A stretch of DNA of 64,000 nt from Nemertoderma westbladi (Eukaryota; Xenacoelomorpha; Nemertodermatida; Nemertodermatidae), in the NCBI GenBank assembly GCA_032718475.1, contig JAUCBJ010003686.1, positions 1 through 64,000 of the forward strand. Direction: 5' to 3'. Made by a program: the position numbers and the translations under genes. Below the pieces are notes generated by a model. That model saw only the letters and a program-made list of their open reading frames with translations, was not told the origin of the DNA and searched no databases. Of this stretch, positions 10,791 through 20,892 are shown one piece after another (the stretch's first letter is position 1; the number at the start of each line of letters is the position of its first letter).

Positions 10791-11371
10791 GTGAGGGGGG
10801 GGGGGGGGTGGTATAACATAGGAATGGTATGGAAGGAGCCAATGGTGCCCCTACCAAATAATAAGAGAATGTTCAAAACTAGGCTCCGGAAATTAAAACA
10901 GACACTTAGGCAGAGTCCGGAGAAGAATGACTACATACATAGGACCATCAAGAAGTATGTAGATCGGTGTGGACCGTCTGCCAAGATAAACGGCAAAAGC
11001 TTAAATGATTACCTATTAGAAGGCCCAAATATTTACAACTCGGGGATAAAAGTTCTGTTGAGATTTAGAAATGGAAAACACGCCTTCACGTGCGATATTG
11101 AGGGCATGTTTAACTAAGTGCGGGTAACCGAGGAGGACAGCGATAGTCAATGCTTCCTGTGATACATCCGTGACGAAGAACCGTCAGAGATACCATGGTA
11201 GTGCAGAATATGGGGGCTAAGTCGTCCTCATTCACCATGACCACAGCCATAAAATACACAGTGGAGGGCGAAGAGGGGGAGTATAGCAAAAGTGCGATCG
11301 ATATGATTCGACGCAGATTCCACATGGATAATGGGATGGGTCCTGGGAACTCCATGAGATATGAGTGAATT
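10791..11371 (+). pseudogene. BEL-1 reverse transcriptase, catalytic region broken
   Basis: The first part (10791-11117) ends GPNIYNSGIKVLLRFRNGKH then FTCDIEGMFN and a stop. This matches BEL-2 GPNIYSTLIGVLIRFRENRI then FTCDIKAMFHQV, the first catalytic Asp motif. Downstream in shifted frames lie EEDSDSQCFL, WGAKSS and IDMIRRRFHMDNGMG. The last aligns with IETIRRCFYVDDGCA in BEL-2, so the YVDD box has become HMDN (11321-11332). Only about 40 bp separate this from RNase H, against about 500 bp in BEL-2, so the RT thumb/connection has been deleted. Confidence 0.8.
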
Positions 11372-11889
11372 AGAACTACATATGTTCTCCGATGCTAGAA
11401 GCATATGGTGCTGCTCTTTATTTGGTACAGTGTAAGGGGACTAATAAGCCCAGGCTTGCGTTCAGTAAAGCTAGGTCGATGCAACCAGATTCAGCATCAG
11501 TGCCAAATTTCGAGCTGACGGCTGCAAGACTAGGAGTGAGAGCAACAGCGTACTTGGTGGATACGATACAAAGTATAGTAGAGACACGCTACTGGACAGA
11601 TTCCATGGTAGTATTGGCATGGTTGCATAATGAAAAGATGCGTTATCCCATATTCTTAGTGAAACGGGTGGACGAGATAAGAGTGACAACAGACTTAGAC
11701 AAGTGGCACTACTGCCCAACTGATGACAATCCGGTGGACTTACTATCGAGGGGAGTACAACGCTTGAGAAAACAGGAGTTGTGGGAGTACGGTCCACACT
11801 TACTCAACGACAGATCGAAGTGGCCACTGATGAGGAAAGTAGATCCAAGTGGAGAGGAAGTAGTACTAGAGGATGAAGAAAACGAATAA
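11372..11889 (+). pseudogene. BEL-1 RNase H
   Basis: Begins in one frame with LHMFSDA (11375) and continues after a one-base shift as EAYGAALYLVQ. It then has VPNFELTAARLGV, YWTDSMVVLAWL and DNPVDLLSRGVQ. These are the D-E-D acidic motifs and the conserved 'NP.DLLSRG' end of BEL/Pao RNase H. The C-terminal tail (LWEYGPHLLNDRSKWP) matches the usual 'W..GP.WL....WP'. Apart from the shift, this is the best preserved part of BEL-1. Confidence 0.85.
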
Positions 11890-12096
11890 ATATAGAAATA
11901 TTATATAAGAAATATAAGAAATATTTAGCCAGCTAGTGAAGATAATCCAACAGATAGGTTGCTCAGTTACAGTTCTAGTTGGTATAAGACGAAGAAGCTA
12001 GTGGCATATCTGAGGGCCTATGGAGAATTCCTTAGGGGGGCTGGTATGGGCAGCTAGATAAGACCCACCATTGATCTGGAAGGGGCGGCTAAAGCC

Positions 12097-12424
12097 GTGA
12101 TACGATACGAACAAGGGAATGGATACGGAGACGAAGTAGACTGCATTTGGAAACAACAATGCCTTCGTCATGACAGCGAGATCAACGCGCTGTCACCGCA
12201 ACTGGATGAGGATGGAATTCTGGTCATGAACTCCAGGGTGGTTAACAACACCAGTGCCCTAATTTCACCGAAACTGATAATAATCCCTAATAAGTCACCA
12301 ATAGTCCACCAGATCATATGGGATGCCCATAAGACCAATTATACGGGGGTACAAAACAGACCCTAACTGAGATCAGGAAGAGATACTGGGTAATCCAACT
12401 TCGAAAGATTGTGAAGGCGGTAGT
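12097..12424 (+). pseudogene. BEL-1 integrase N-terminal zinc-binding region
   Basis: A frame of 89 residues with LDEDGILVMNSRVVN and SPKLIIIPNKSPIVHQIIWDAHKTNYTGVQ. This corresponds to the 'D..G.LRV.GRL......P.ILP..H.....I...H....H.G' N-terminal domain of BEL integrases. One of the zinc-ligand His residues is replaced (HKTNYTG). It is cut by the LINE insertion at about 12425. Confidence 0.75.
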
Positions 12425-13017
12425 GGATCCGGAAGTCAGGTGAGGACCTTCGAATACGTAAGGGAAAGGCATGGGCAGCCTTGAATAGGCTTTCCAGGAT
12501 TTGGAAGTCACCAAGAATTAATCGGACACTTAAGGTCCGATTATTTAGAGCAGCAGTAGTTCCAGTACTCCTCTATGGGATTCCATGCTGGGCTCTAACT
12601 GCTGAGGACACCAAATCTCTGGATTGCACATTCACAAGAATGCTACGCCGGGTTCATTGTGTCAAGTACAATGCACACATCTCTAACCAGACACTATATA
12701 ACATTGGAGATGTCCCATTGGTTCCCCCAAGCTTACACTAGAACAAAATCGCCTCCGCTTTGCAGGACATTGCTTTCGCCGTGAGGACCAGCCAGTGCAT
12801 AATCTTGTACTTTGGCAGCCTCATGGAGTGAATAAGCATGGTGGACAGCCCATGACTTTCTTGAGACGCATCTTAAAGGACACTGACCTTGAAGATGCGG
12901 ATGATCTAGCAAATGTCATGGGTGATAGGGAGTTGTTGCGGTGCAATTTTGTCAATAAGCCGGCACAGCATTCTTAAAAATGCAGCTGCAATGCAGCATG
13001 CCGATCCTAGTAGTAGT
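12425..13017 (+). mobile_element. LINE 3' fragment (copy b) inside BEL-1 integrase
   Basis: 5'-truncated copy covering the LINE C-terminal region: NRLSRIWKSPRINRTLKVRL, GIPCWALTAEDTKSLD, then the GH..R and W..HG motifs. It has one base missing near 12735 (frame break after LVPPSL). The 3' tail is CCTAGTAGTAGT. A short GTAGT sits on both sides of the insertion, which may be part of the target site or of the tail. Confidence 0.9.
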
Positions 13018-13505
13018 TCACACACTGTGGCGTGGGCCGATCAAGATCAAAGTGATGCAGCACATGGAGAAACGCTACGGCAATATCTTCGTTTGTAATA
13101 ACACAAGGGCCATGGGGATAGAACTGGTTCAGGACGCTATGGCGTCGGCATTCATCAATGCCTTGGAGAGATTCGTGACCCGCAGGGGAGCGACGGTCAA
13201 AGTATTATACTCCGACAACAGAACTAAACTCGCGTCAGAGCTGGAAGGTGGCTAAGGCGATAGGTGCAGAGTATTGGAGAAGGTGGATACAAGAGTACCT
13301 ACCAACGCTGCACAAAAGGAGCAAGTGGAGGAATAATCAGAGGGAGCTTAGGAAGGGTGACTTGATAATCGTCACAGACGTTACGATTATCAATAATCAC
13401 TGGAGGCTGGCGAGGGTTGTAGAAAGCTACCCCTACAGGAAGGAGGGGTGGAAGACCTACAGGAGGGCGGTAGGGAAGTGTTGCCTATTGGAGGGAACGC
13501 CCTAA
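13018..13505 (+). pseudogene. BEL-1 integrase core and C-terminus, with deletion
   Basis: Frame one contains ASAFINALERFVTRRG and VLYSDNRTKL (second catalytic Asp; BEL-2 has MYSDNGTNF). It runs straight into SWKVAKAIGAEYWRRW, LPTLHKRSKW and the DUF5641-like end with LIIVTD, NHWRLARVVESYPYRK and RAVGKCCLLEG. In BEL-2 about 390 bp, including the catalytic Glu (SGVWEKLI), lie between these two blocks; here they are absent. The integrase is therefore dead. Confidence 0.8.
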
Positions 13506-14680
13506 TTAAGTTGAGTCGTCCAATAAATTGGACTGAGGGGGGTGGGAATGAGGGCGAGACGCCCTTCCCACACACAAAAAAAAATAAAAATAATAAAAAA
13601 ATACAAAAAGTGAGAATAATACGTGAAGAAAGTAAAATACGTGAGATAGATGAGTAGTAATGTACCAAGGTACATATAAATTAGTTTAGGTAGACATTAT
13701 GTACATCTGATGGGTATGGACATACCAACGTACATAATATTTAAGTGTAATTAGTTATAATTACGTACGTCACAATGGGTACGAATGTACCAACGTACAT
13801 AGTTTACATACGCACCAAAAGCCAGGTCAATGGGACCAATATCAGTATATGATATGTACAGTAGAATTAGAAGGGTAAATAGTACCATAGTGAGGATTAG
13901 GAGGGTATACATTGCGTGCATCTGATGGACACGATGTGCCAACGTACGTAATAAATACCAACATGCCGGGTCAATGGGACCAATAATTTGTACGTAATAC
14001 GTTCTACAGAGGGCACTGAGGACACCACGTGAGGAGTTGAGGGGGGTATGTAAGCGTAGTAGAATAGATCGTGTAGGCCACACGAACTAGACTACTGTAG
14101 CGCATGGCCCGCCCCGCAGTACAGACTTAGGGTATTGTTACAGAGCCGGAATGCTGTCTGGTAGGAAGCTAGTACAACAATAAGAAAATTGTAGATAGTC
14201 TTTTCTGTAGACAAGTAGTGATGAATTACTTACGTAGTAATTGAATAGTAGGTAGAATAATAGCAGATCAGTCAAAGAATATAGAATAATAATAAAATAA
14301 GAAAATTGTAGCAACTGGGAATTAAAAATTCTAGAAGTATTATTAAAAGTAACGGACAAAAATTACAAATTAGGAGCAAAATTGGCACATAGGGGGAATA
14401 TTCTTACAGCACATTGCAAAAGGAGCAGATAGGAGGTAGGCCATCACTGATCTAAACTAATTAAGACCATACTTAGTTATCTCTTGCCCTACTGAACCTT
14501 TCTAAGGCACCACCAGTTTGGTCAAAGAGGGGAATCGTGATAGCGGAGAAACTGGTGAAGAAGAGAAATTCGGAGAAGAGTGGGAAGGAATTACTAGTGG
14601 ATTTCACGTTGAAGCATCCGGAGAATTAGACGAGGGAATACTACAAATGACGCCCAAAGAGTCAGAAAGTGCACGCACTG
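13506..14680. other. BEL-1 spacer between pol and the third-ORF module
   Basis: No ORF with a domain. It includes three copies of a TACCAACGTACATA-like segment (near 13722, 13788 and 13938) spaced roughly 70-150 bp, and two copies of GGGTCAATGGGACCAAT (13819, 13965). BEL-2 has its own set of direct repeats in the equivalent spacer (37260-37690), though the sequences differ. Confidence 0.5.
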
Positions 14681-14815
14681 CAAGATCAGCTTAGGGAGAT
14701 GCACGAGCGACAACTGGTCGGGACCTACGGGACGCCGTCGTTGGATAACGCGATAAACAAGCATCTTCGCTACGTTGTAAAGGGAGACGAGGGTACCTTC
14801 GGGATACCGAAGTAA

Positions 14816-15930
14816 GCGAGGGAACCACCTATAAAGGAATGGAGGAGTTTTGTAGATTCCATGGAGAGGGGTGGATATATGATCCTAGATGACGAGGGGA
14901 CTGTAGAGCATGACGAAGGGTTGATGAGGGGGCCAGGAGGGTCGGGAAGAACTATATTGCTGCATTTAGCAGCGTCGAATGGAGATATATTTCTATTTGA
15001 ACTAGGGACCTATGGTAAGAGGGCGGGCCGAAGTTAAACCGCCTACCAGATGCAGTGCAGAAACTAGTATGGTTGAAGACTACGGTCAAGGTTGGATCGG
15101 CGATACGCAATGGTGCACAGAGGATTATTGGACCAGGCACCCCGAATCTTCTGGACATGCAGGTAGTCTACATGGCTATGACGAAACCGGATGGATTGGG
15201 GTTGGTGGATAACATGGGACAATATGGAGCCATGGCGATGGGTCAGTTGATGGGACTTGTGTGCCACAAGCCGATGGAGCGGAACAAGTTCCGAGAGGAA
15301 TACGGGGTGGAGCTTGCGAATTCGCTCAAGTGGGGAGTGAGACCTGGGAAGTCACTTCCGATATCACTTCCAAAAGGGAGCGATAAAAATATATCAGAGA
15401 GATATATCTTACAGGAGGACGGGATATTGGTAGGGTTGCTGAACCTATTTATCACAGCGGTTACCGGCAGGGAGCCGACAGCGGTTCTACTGACGGAAGC
15501 AGCTCTGAACCACAGGAGAGCCTTTAAGGTAGCCCTAGAAGGTCTTGTAGACCACCCGGGGCAGAAGGGCGAGTCGGTGTATACCCGACACCTGGTGGAC
15601 AGAGAAGTAGATACACCGTACAAACGATGGAAGAAAGACGAGGCGGATAGAGAAGAGAAAAGGAGGCTAGAGGAAGTCGCCAGGAGAGAGAGGAGGGAGT
15701 CAGCAGGCAGAGAGGCAGATATAGGGGGAGGGGAGTATGATTTTGAAGCCCAAGACTTGGAAGAGTTGAGGTGGGGATCAGAGACCTCGGGTGAGTTTCG
15801 GTTAGGGGATGAGGTGGATTGGATGGAAGAGACTCCTATACAGTCTACATCTGGACTGCAGGGAATGCCGATGCCTGGGGGGTCCGAGGGCAACTTTGGA
15901 AGGAAGAGACCAAGGACGATGGAAGGGTGA
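14816..15930 (+). pseudogene. BEL-1 third ORF: DEDDy exonuclease-like protein, broken
   Basis: Homologous to 38220-39989 in BEL-2. Frame two (to ~15030) gives WRSFVDSMERGGYMILDDEG, with a D-x-E motif (14888-14896), then GRTILLHLAASNGDIFLFEL, the typical second and third strands of RNase D/WRN exonucleases. After a frameshift, frame one continues LPDAVQKLVW, VKVGSAIRNGAQRI (Exo II motif with its Asp lost) and LLDMQVVYMAM. Next is RYILQEDGILVGLLNLF, where Y-x3-E sits at the Exo III position. A Glu/Arg-rich linker and acidic tail end at 15930. A stop at 14813-14815 lies upstream in the same frame. The protein is inactive as it stands. Confidence 0.65.
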
Positions 15931-16229
15931 AGGGTTAAGAGGGCGAGTACCAGGCCGGGAAGGGACATGGTGGATCATCCGGGATCCCGGGTTTGGAGCC
16001 GCTCGTGGTGGAGGAAGTAGAGGAGGACGAGTTCGTGGAGATACCGCCGATAGAGAGAATCAGCCGGGTGGACACAGACTGGGTCGACGGGAGAGTGGTG
16101 ACAGCCAGTGGGGCGAGAGCCTTCTGGGAAGCACCCGGCAAGCGAGTCTGGGAGCACGGGGAGGCGGCGATGGACTACCTGGCAAACACGATTCGGCTGG
16201 GCGAGCAACCGCGGACGGCACCATGAGTA
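15931..16229 (+). pseudogene. BEL-1 acidic linker before the zinc-knuckle ORF
   Basis: The frame 15993-16226 reads EPLVVEEVEEDEFVEIPPI and ends DYLANTIRLGEQ before a TGA at 16224-16226. It is in the same frame as the following zinc-knuckle block, so this may be a nonsense-interrupted part of the same protein. No domain was recognised. Confidence 0.4.
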
Positions 16230-16837
16230 GTGTTTGGGGAAACGATGCCGAGGGAGGAGGAGGATGTCGACATGGGTAGGGAGGACAAGGTTGAAATGTT
16301 CGCCTATCAGCGGCTCCATAGACCCAGGAGGCTACATGGAGCAAAGGATGACTTGTGGCGAGAGACAGTGATAGACGGTTGCGACTACTGTGGGAGACTA
16401 ACCCATCAGCAGAAGAATTGTTTGTATCGCTACCAGAAGGGGGCGACATGTCTATATTGCCATGAGTCTAGCCATAGGATGGGCGCATGCCCAAGGTTGC
16501 ACCACAGGTGTTCGAAGTGCAAGTTTAGGGGGCACTTTGAGCACCAGTGCGACTGGATGGACATGAGGAGAAGTTCCGCATTTTCGAGGATTGGGCCGAT
16601 GTTGGAGTCATGACAAGGCAAAGGATGAAGGCCCAGGAGTTCCGGTGGGGGTTTTTCAACATCAACCTGCAGGCCCACCAGGAGATTACCAAGAGGAGAC
16701 TACCATTCACGTATCAGGAGGTAGTGACAGCGGCATCACACGGAGGGGTTATTAACACCCAAAGATATCTGGACAGGATGGAATTCAGGAACTTTCTGGC
16801 GGAACATGTGCGGCGTGGGATGAAGATGATCTTGTAG
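16230..16837 (+). pseudogene. BEL-1 fourth ORF: CCHC zinc-knuckle protein, frameshifted
   Basis: Contains CDYCGRLTHQQKNC-like, CLYCHESSHRMGAC and CSKCKFRGHFEHQC motifs; the last two are exact CX2CX4HX4C knuckles. A shift near 16550 leads into FRIFEDWADVGVMTRQRMKA, GFFNINLQ, LPFTYQEVVTAASHGGV and FRNFLAEHVRRG. BEL-2's ORF at 40129-40803 has the same order (knuckles, then FETYANSHIKTKV, GYFSFPER, LPFHYVDLLLSAGLFG). A nucleic-acid binding role is inferred from the knuckles only. Confidence 0.7.
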
Positions 16838-17016
16838 GATGCTACCAGGGGGAAGCAGGAGGGACACTCAGTGGGACCACCTGTGAAGCAATATCGTGAA
16901 TTGATAACACCCGCTGGCGTGGGATGAAGATGATCTTGTAGGATGCTACCAGGGGGAAGCAGGAGGGACACTCAGTGGGACCACCTGTGAAGCAATATCG
17001 TGAATTGATAACACCC
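16812..17016 (+). repeat. Tandem duplication of ~103 bp
   Basis: Two adjacent, nearly identical copies (about 16812-16914 and 16915-17016), each containing GGATGAAGATGATCTTGTAG, GGGGGAAGCAGGAGGGACAC and GAAGCAATATCGTGAATTGA. It lies at the 3' end of the BEL-1 zinc-knuckle frame. Confidence 0.9.
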
Positions 17017-17585
17017 CGCACCCAAGGATCCAACAACAGGGCTCGGCAAGATGGTATCAGCGCGAATGAGTAGCCTCAAGAGCAAACAGGAAGGGAGGAA
17101 AAGACCGAGGCAGGACGATGATAGAGGGAAAGAGATGAGATGGTTTCCGGAGTGCGGGGGGTGTTGATGTGCCTGGAAGGCACCGCACGAACATATAAAT
17201 ACAAATAACTCATAAGTGCAATTAATATAAGTGCAATTAATATGGTATATACGCTATACGGTATATATAACAATGGCGCCAGTGCCATTGAATAACGAAG
17301 ACAAAGGGGGGCTGCTGTTCATTAGCCTCGGGGTATAGTGGAAATAGGTTCGATATAATAGAGGGCCCTATGCCAATTAGTATAGGATTAGTAGAGTCTA
17401 TTGGATGAGAGGGGCGGGGTGCTTGGATATAGATAAGAGTAATTAGTTATCAGAGGTGTCACGAGAGGGGGTGGGGGTGCTTGGATACAACCAATATTAA
17501 AACCTGCTGCTTGGTTAAAGCTAATTGGGGGTCAAAGGTCAACCTTTAAGCTGCCTAGATATAGCTAAAGAAGTTAGGAAAGAGC
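17017..17585. other. BEL-1 3' non-coding region
   Basis: Contains a short direct repeat (ATAAGTGCAATTAATAT twice, 17212-17242), a small hairpin CAATGGC/GCCATTG (17271-17290) and a candidate polypurine tract AAAGGGGGG (17303-17311) followed by CTGCTGTTC. No 3' LTR could be matched upstream. Confidence 0.4.
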
Positions 17586-17700
17586 AGAGGTGTCACTTAT
17601 GACACCCTCTTGGCCCTCTAGGCGATGGTTGGACAACACTCATAACCCATTGGGTGTTAGGGCGCTAATCAGTCTGATTAATTAGGATAATCAATTAAAC
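17586..17700 (-). repeat. Right copy of the ~115 bp inverted repeat bracketing BEL-1
   Basis: Reverse complement of 4801-4916, with a few mismatches by eye. It is followed by a region rich in AATTAG and by GGTGTCA/TGACACC pairs (17797-17840). Confidence 0.75.
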
Positions 17701-17909
17701 CCTAATTAGGAGACGTAAGACACATATTAGGGATTAAATGTACTAATTAATTGATGACAGCCGTCAATTAGGGTCTAATTAGTCTAATTGGGGGGTGTCA
17801 CCCAGACAGTCTGGAGCCAATGACACCCTAGGTGTCACATTCCTAAGCGATAAGTCATGAATTGGGTCCAACTGTCACCAAGCCGGCTAAGACTCTACTA
17901 CTACAACTA

Positions 17910-18556
17910 AACCAATTAGCTACACACGCAAAAAGAGACCAATCAGGTCATCAACCAATTAGCTACACTCACAAAGAGAGACCAATCAGGTCATCAACCA
18001 ATTAGCTACACTCACAAAGAGAGACCAATCAGGTCATCAACCAATTAGCTACACTCACAAAGAGAGACCAATCAGGTCATCAACCAATTAGCTAACTCAC
18101 AGAAAGAGACCAATCAGGTTTTCAACCAATTAGCTACACTCACAAAAAGAGACCATTCAGGTTATCAACCAATTAGCTACACTCACAAAGAGAGACCAAT
18201 CAGGTCATCAACCAATTAGCTACACTCACAAAGAGATACCAATCAGGTCATCAACCAATTAGCTACACTCACAAAGAGAGACCAATCAGGTCATCAACCA
18301 ATTAGCTAACTCACCGAAAGAGACCAATCAGGTTTTCAACCAATTAGCTACACTCACAAAAAGAGACCATTCAGGTTATCAACCAATTAGCTACACTCAC
18401 AAAAAGAAACCAATCAGGTCATCAACCAATTATCTAACTCATAGAACGAGACCAATCAGGTCATCAACTAATTATCTAACTCACAGAAAGAGACCAATCA
18501 GGTCATCAACCAATTATCTACACTCACAAAAAGAGACCAATCATGTCATCATCCAA
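17910..18556 (+). repeat. 43 bp satellite, small array (about 15 monomers)
   Basis: The monomer starts ACCAATTAGCTACACTCACA and ends GACCAATCAGGTCATCA. Variants include AACTCACAGAAAG and CATTCAGGTTATCA forms, and 38-44 bp lengths. The same monomer makes up the 4.2 kb array at 45836-50086. The array edges on this side are more diverged, as is common. Confidence 0.95.
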
Positions 18557-19409
18557 TCTGCCGTGTAATGTGAAAAGACCGTAAGTCGTATTTTTCCAAA
18601 ATTCACATTTTCATATTTTCTGGGTCTAAAAAATGCGCTCTATCTAATGGTATAATCGAGAAGACAGTATCTACTCTAGTTCTCGAGATATTCAATGTAA
18701 AAAGGCCGTAAGTTACAACATATGTATGTATGGTGTTACAAAGGTAAAAGACCGTAAGTGCAATACAAAATACCGCAACTACTTAAAATTTATGCAAAAA
18801 TCCGTAAAGTCAACAAGACTTGCGGTTTTTTGTCATCGCATATATAATAAGAAAACGTACATACGGTTTTACTGAAATTTGTGTCTTTAGACTTGCGACT
18901 TTTGACTTTGATGGAAGAAAGCTTGTAAAGTAACTGATTGTTATTAATTTCATTAGTCACGTGAACCCACCCTACCATAACTGTTTAGTATGATAATTCA
19001 ATCTTATGTGTTTTAAGCGAGATTGCTTTTAGTGTCCCAGTTATCTCCATGTCTGCGGGTCAGACCGACAAAATGTTAGTTTAGACAGACAGCCAGAGCC
19101 AGACCAATAATTGTCAGACAGACTAGATTGTACCGAACATAAATATTGGGTTAACTGTCACTTGCCCAATAGCTGTCAATTTAAATGTTTTTAATAATTA
19201 TTATCTTAAATTATTAATTATTAAACTGCAAATTTTAGAAATATGTATTATGTGTTTGTAGACAGTTCAAATTATTTAAAATGTAATATTGGCCATGCTA
19301 ATTTATTTATTTAATAGTATCACCTATACATTGGAAGTTGTAGCCATTATATGTCATACATTTTTAATTGGTAGTTGATGAGTACCTGTTGTTTCCTCTG
19401 GGGAGTATG
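18557..19409. other. Intergenic DNA with repeated AAAGACCGTAAGT motif
   Basis: No gene. The motif A(A)AAGACCGTAAGT or a close variant occurs at 18573-18586, 18700-18713, 18746-18759 and 18797-18810, irregularly spaced. The rest is AT-rich, with a few GTCAGAC/GACAGAC repeats near 19050-19130. Confidence 0.45.
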
Positions 19410-19643
19410 TGTTACTACTGTATATGACTGACTCTATGATTAACTAAATATATACCAGTGTACTGACTTAGGCCTAGGAGTAGGGAAGGAAGCTTACCAG
19501 CTTACCGGTACTGCAGTACTGTGAGTGTTACTACGACTGACAGAATGTCTGCTCAGTCAGTGTATCTGTGTATTACTACATGATAATATAGTCTATTATA
19601 ATACTATGATATAAGTATAAGAGTGTTTATTGTTGTATTCACA
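19410..19643 (+). repeat. Copia 5' LTR
   Basis: A 234 bp LTR beginning TGTTACTACTG and ending TTCACA. Compared with the 3' LTR, it has an extra ACCAGCTT duplication near 19499 and a handful of substitutions. This implies an old but not ancient insertion (about 96-97 percent by eye). Confidence 0.93.
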
Positions 19644-19654
19644 TGGTAGCAGAG
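19644..19654 (+). promoter_or_regulatory. Copia primer-binding site, initiator-Met tRNA type
   Basis: TGGTAGCAGAG directly after the LTR is complementary to the 3' end (…CTCTGCTACCA) of metazoan initiator methionine tRNA. Eleven contiguous positions match; beyond that the match needs a one-base shift. Placement right after the LTR terminal CA supports the call. Confidence 0.85.
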
Positions 19655-19656
19655 CG

Positions 19657-20892
19657 ATGACAGCACCACCGGTAACGTCATGGAAATCGCCACCAGCGTT
19701 CAAGGAGAATGATGATTATGAGAGATGGAAGTTGGACATTCAGGTCTGGGCTGAACTAACGAACCTGGTGAAACAGAAGCATGGCATGGCTGTTTATTTA
19801 GAGCTTCAGGGGAAACCCAGAGATGTGGCAGGTAAACTTGGTGTCGATGTACTGAAGCAGCCAGAGGGATTACAAAATATCATTGATAAACTGGATAAGA
19901 TATATTTAAAAATGGATTCTCAGGCGGCCTACCAGACATATGCGGAGTTTGAAGATTTGGTGAGAAAACGAGAGATATCTATGAAGGATTTTGTTGTGGA
20001 CTTTGACAGGTTAGTGGAAAAAATGAAAAAGTACAAGATTGTACTTCCGGAGCCAGTATTAGCCTACCGTTTGCTAAAAAGTGCAAATGTGACGTCAGAA
20101 AAACGGGATTTGGCACTGGCTACTACAGCAGAGATTAATTATGAAGGTATGTCTGATACATTGCTGAGAATATTTGATGTTACATTGATGCAAAAAAATG
20201 ATAGTGATAGGCTTAGCGTGATAGAACGAGTGGAGAATGAACAAGCTGTAAGAGTAAAAACAGAGGATGGGAGTGAAGAGGCACTCTTTAATTACCAAAG
20301 CTATGGTAGAGGCAGGTACCCATATAGTAGGGGTAACAATAGGGGTTACTCGGGGGACAGAGGAAGGTCTCAACGGGGATATTACAGTGGATACAGAGGT
20401 CAAAGTCAAGGTAGGAGTATGATTGGAGCCAGTAATAGGGGTAGAGCCAGTGGTGGATCTACTGGTAATCAAAGGTATCCGCGAAATCGGATGGACTTTA
20501 GGGGCAATGTTACTCGGTGTTTTGTCTGTAACAGTACAACGCATTATGCAGCTGATTGTACAGAGAGAAGTACGGCTTATTGTGCCAATGTTGCTGATGG
20601 ACTTACCAGTAGTGCTGATGCTGACAGAGGGTTAGGTACAGAGAGTGGTGATAATGTTTTTTACTCATTTTTTGGATGTTCAGATAATCAAGATGGTGAT
20701 ATGGATGTATCAGAATTTTATCTGACAAAGGAAACGTTTTCCTGTGCAGTGATTGACAGTGGGTGTACAAAAAATGTTTGTGGCAGAAATTGGCTGGACA
20801 GGTATAAAGAGACACTTAACAATGACTTGATTAATGAAATGGAATCTAAGCCGAGCTATACACCATTCAAGTTTGGGTGGGCAAACCCATAA
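19657..20892 (+). pseudogene. Copia gag and start of protease
   Basis: The start is taken at ATG 19657, right after the primer-binding site; the longer open frame begins inside the LTR without an ATG. The N-terminal half is the UBN2/copia gag type (DDYERWKLDIQVWAELTN, DFVVDFDRLVEKMKKYKI). An RGG-like Arg/Gly/Tyr-rich stretch follows (~residues 220-285), then the zinc knuckle CFVCNSTTHYAADC (CX2CX4HX4C). The protease active site appears as AVIDSGCTKNVCG. The frame then ends at a stop at 20890, just after FKFG, where intact copia elements continue FGDG; a small indel is the likely cause. Confidence 0.9.

Larger units (their letters stand above)
5552..17320 (+). mobile_element. BEL-1: old, broken BEL/Pao LTR retrotransposon with third-ORF module
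   Basis: Ordered fragments of gag, protease, RT, RNase H and integrase are followed by an exonuclease-like and a zinc-knuckle ORF, in the same order as in BEL-2 (24578-44040). RT and integrase each carry a large deletion, frames are broken throughout, and two LINE fragments (8844-9694, 12425-13017) are inserted. A purine run AAAGGGGGG at 17303-17311 could be the polypurine tract. LTRs were not recognised, so the outer limits are approximate. Confidence 0.75.

Noticed and set aside
15243-15968. Long minus-strand ORF (241 codons) across the BEL-1 third ORF
   Set aside because: Shadow frame: the plus-strand frame aligns to BEL-2 and carries the exonuclease motifs; the minus-strand product has no domain.
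19405-19409. Clean 5 bp target duplication for the copia element
   Set aside because: GTATG upstream and TACGG downstream (44070-44074) do not match well enough; the duplication may have mutated.
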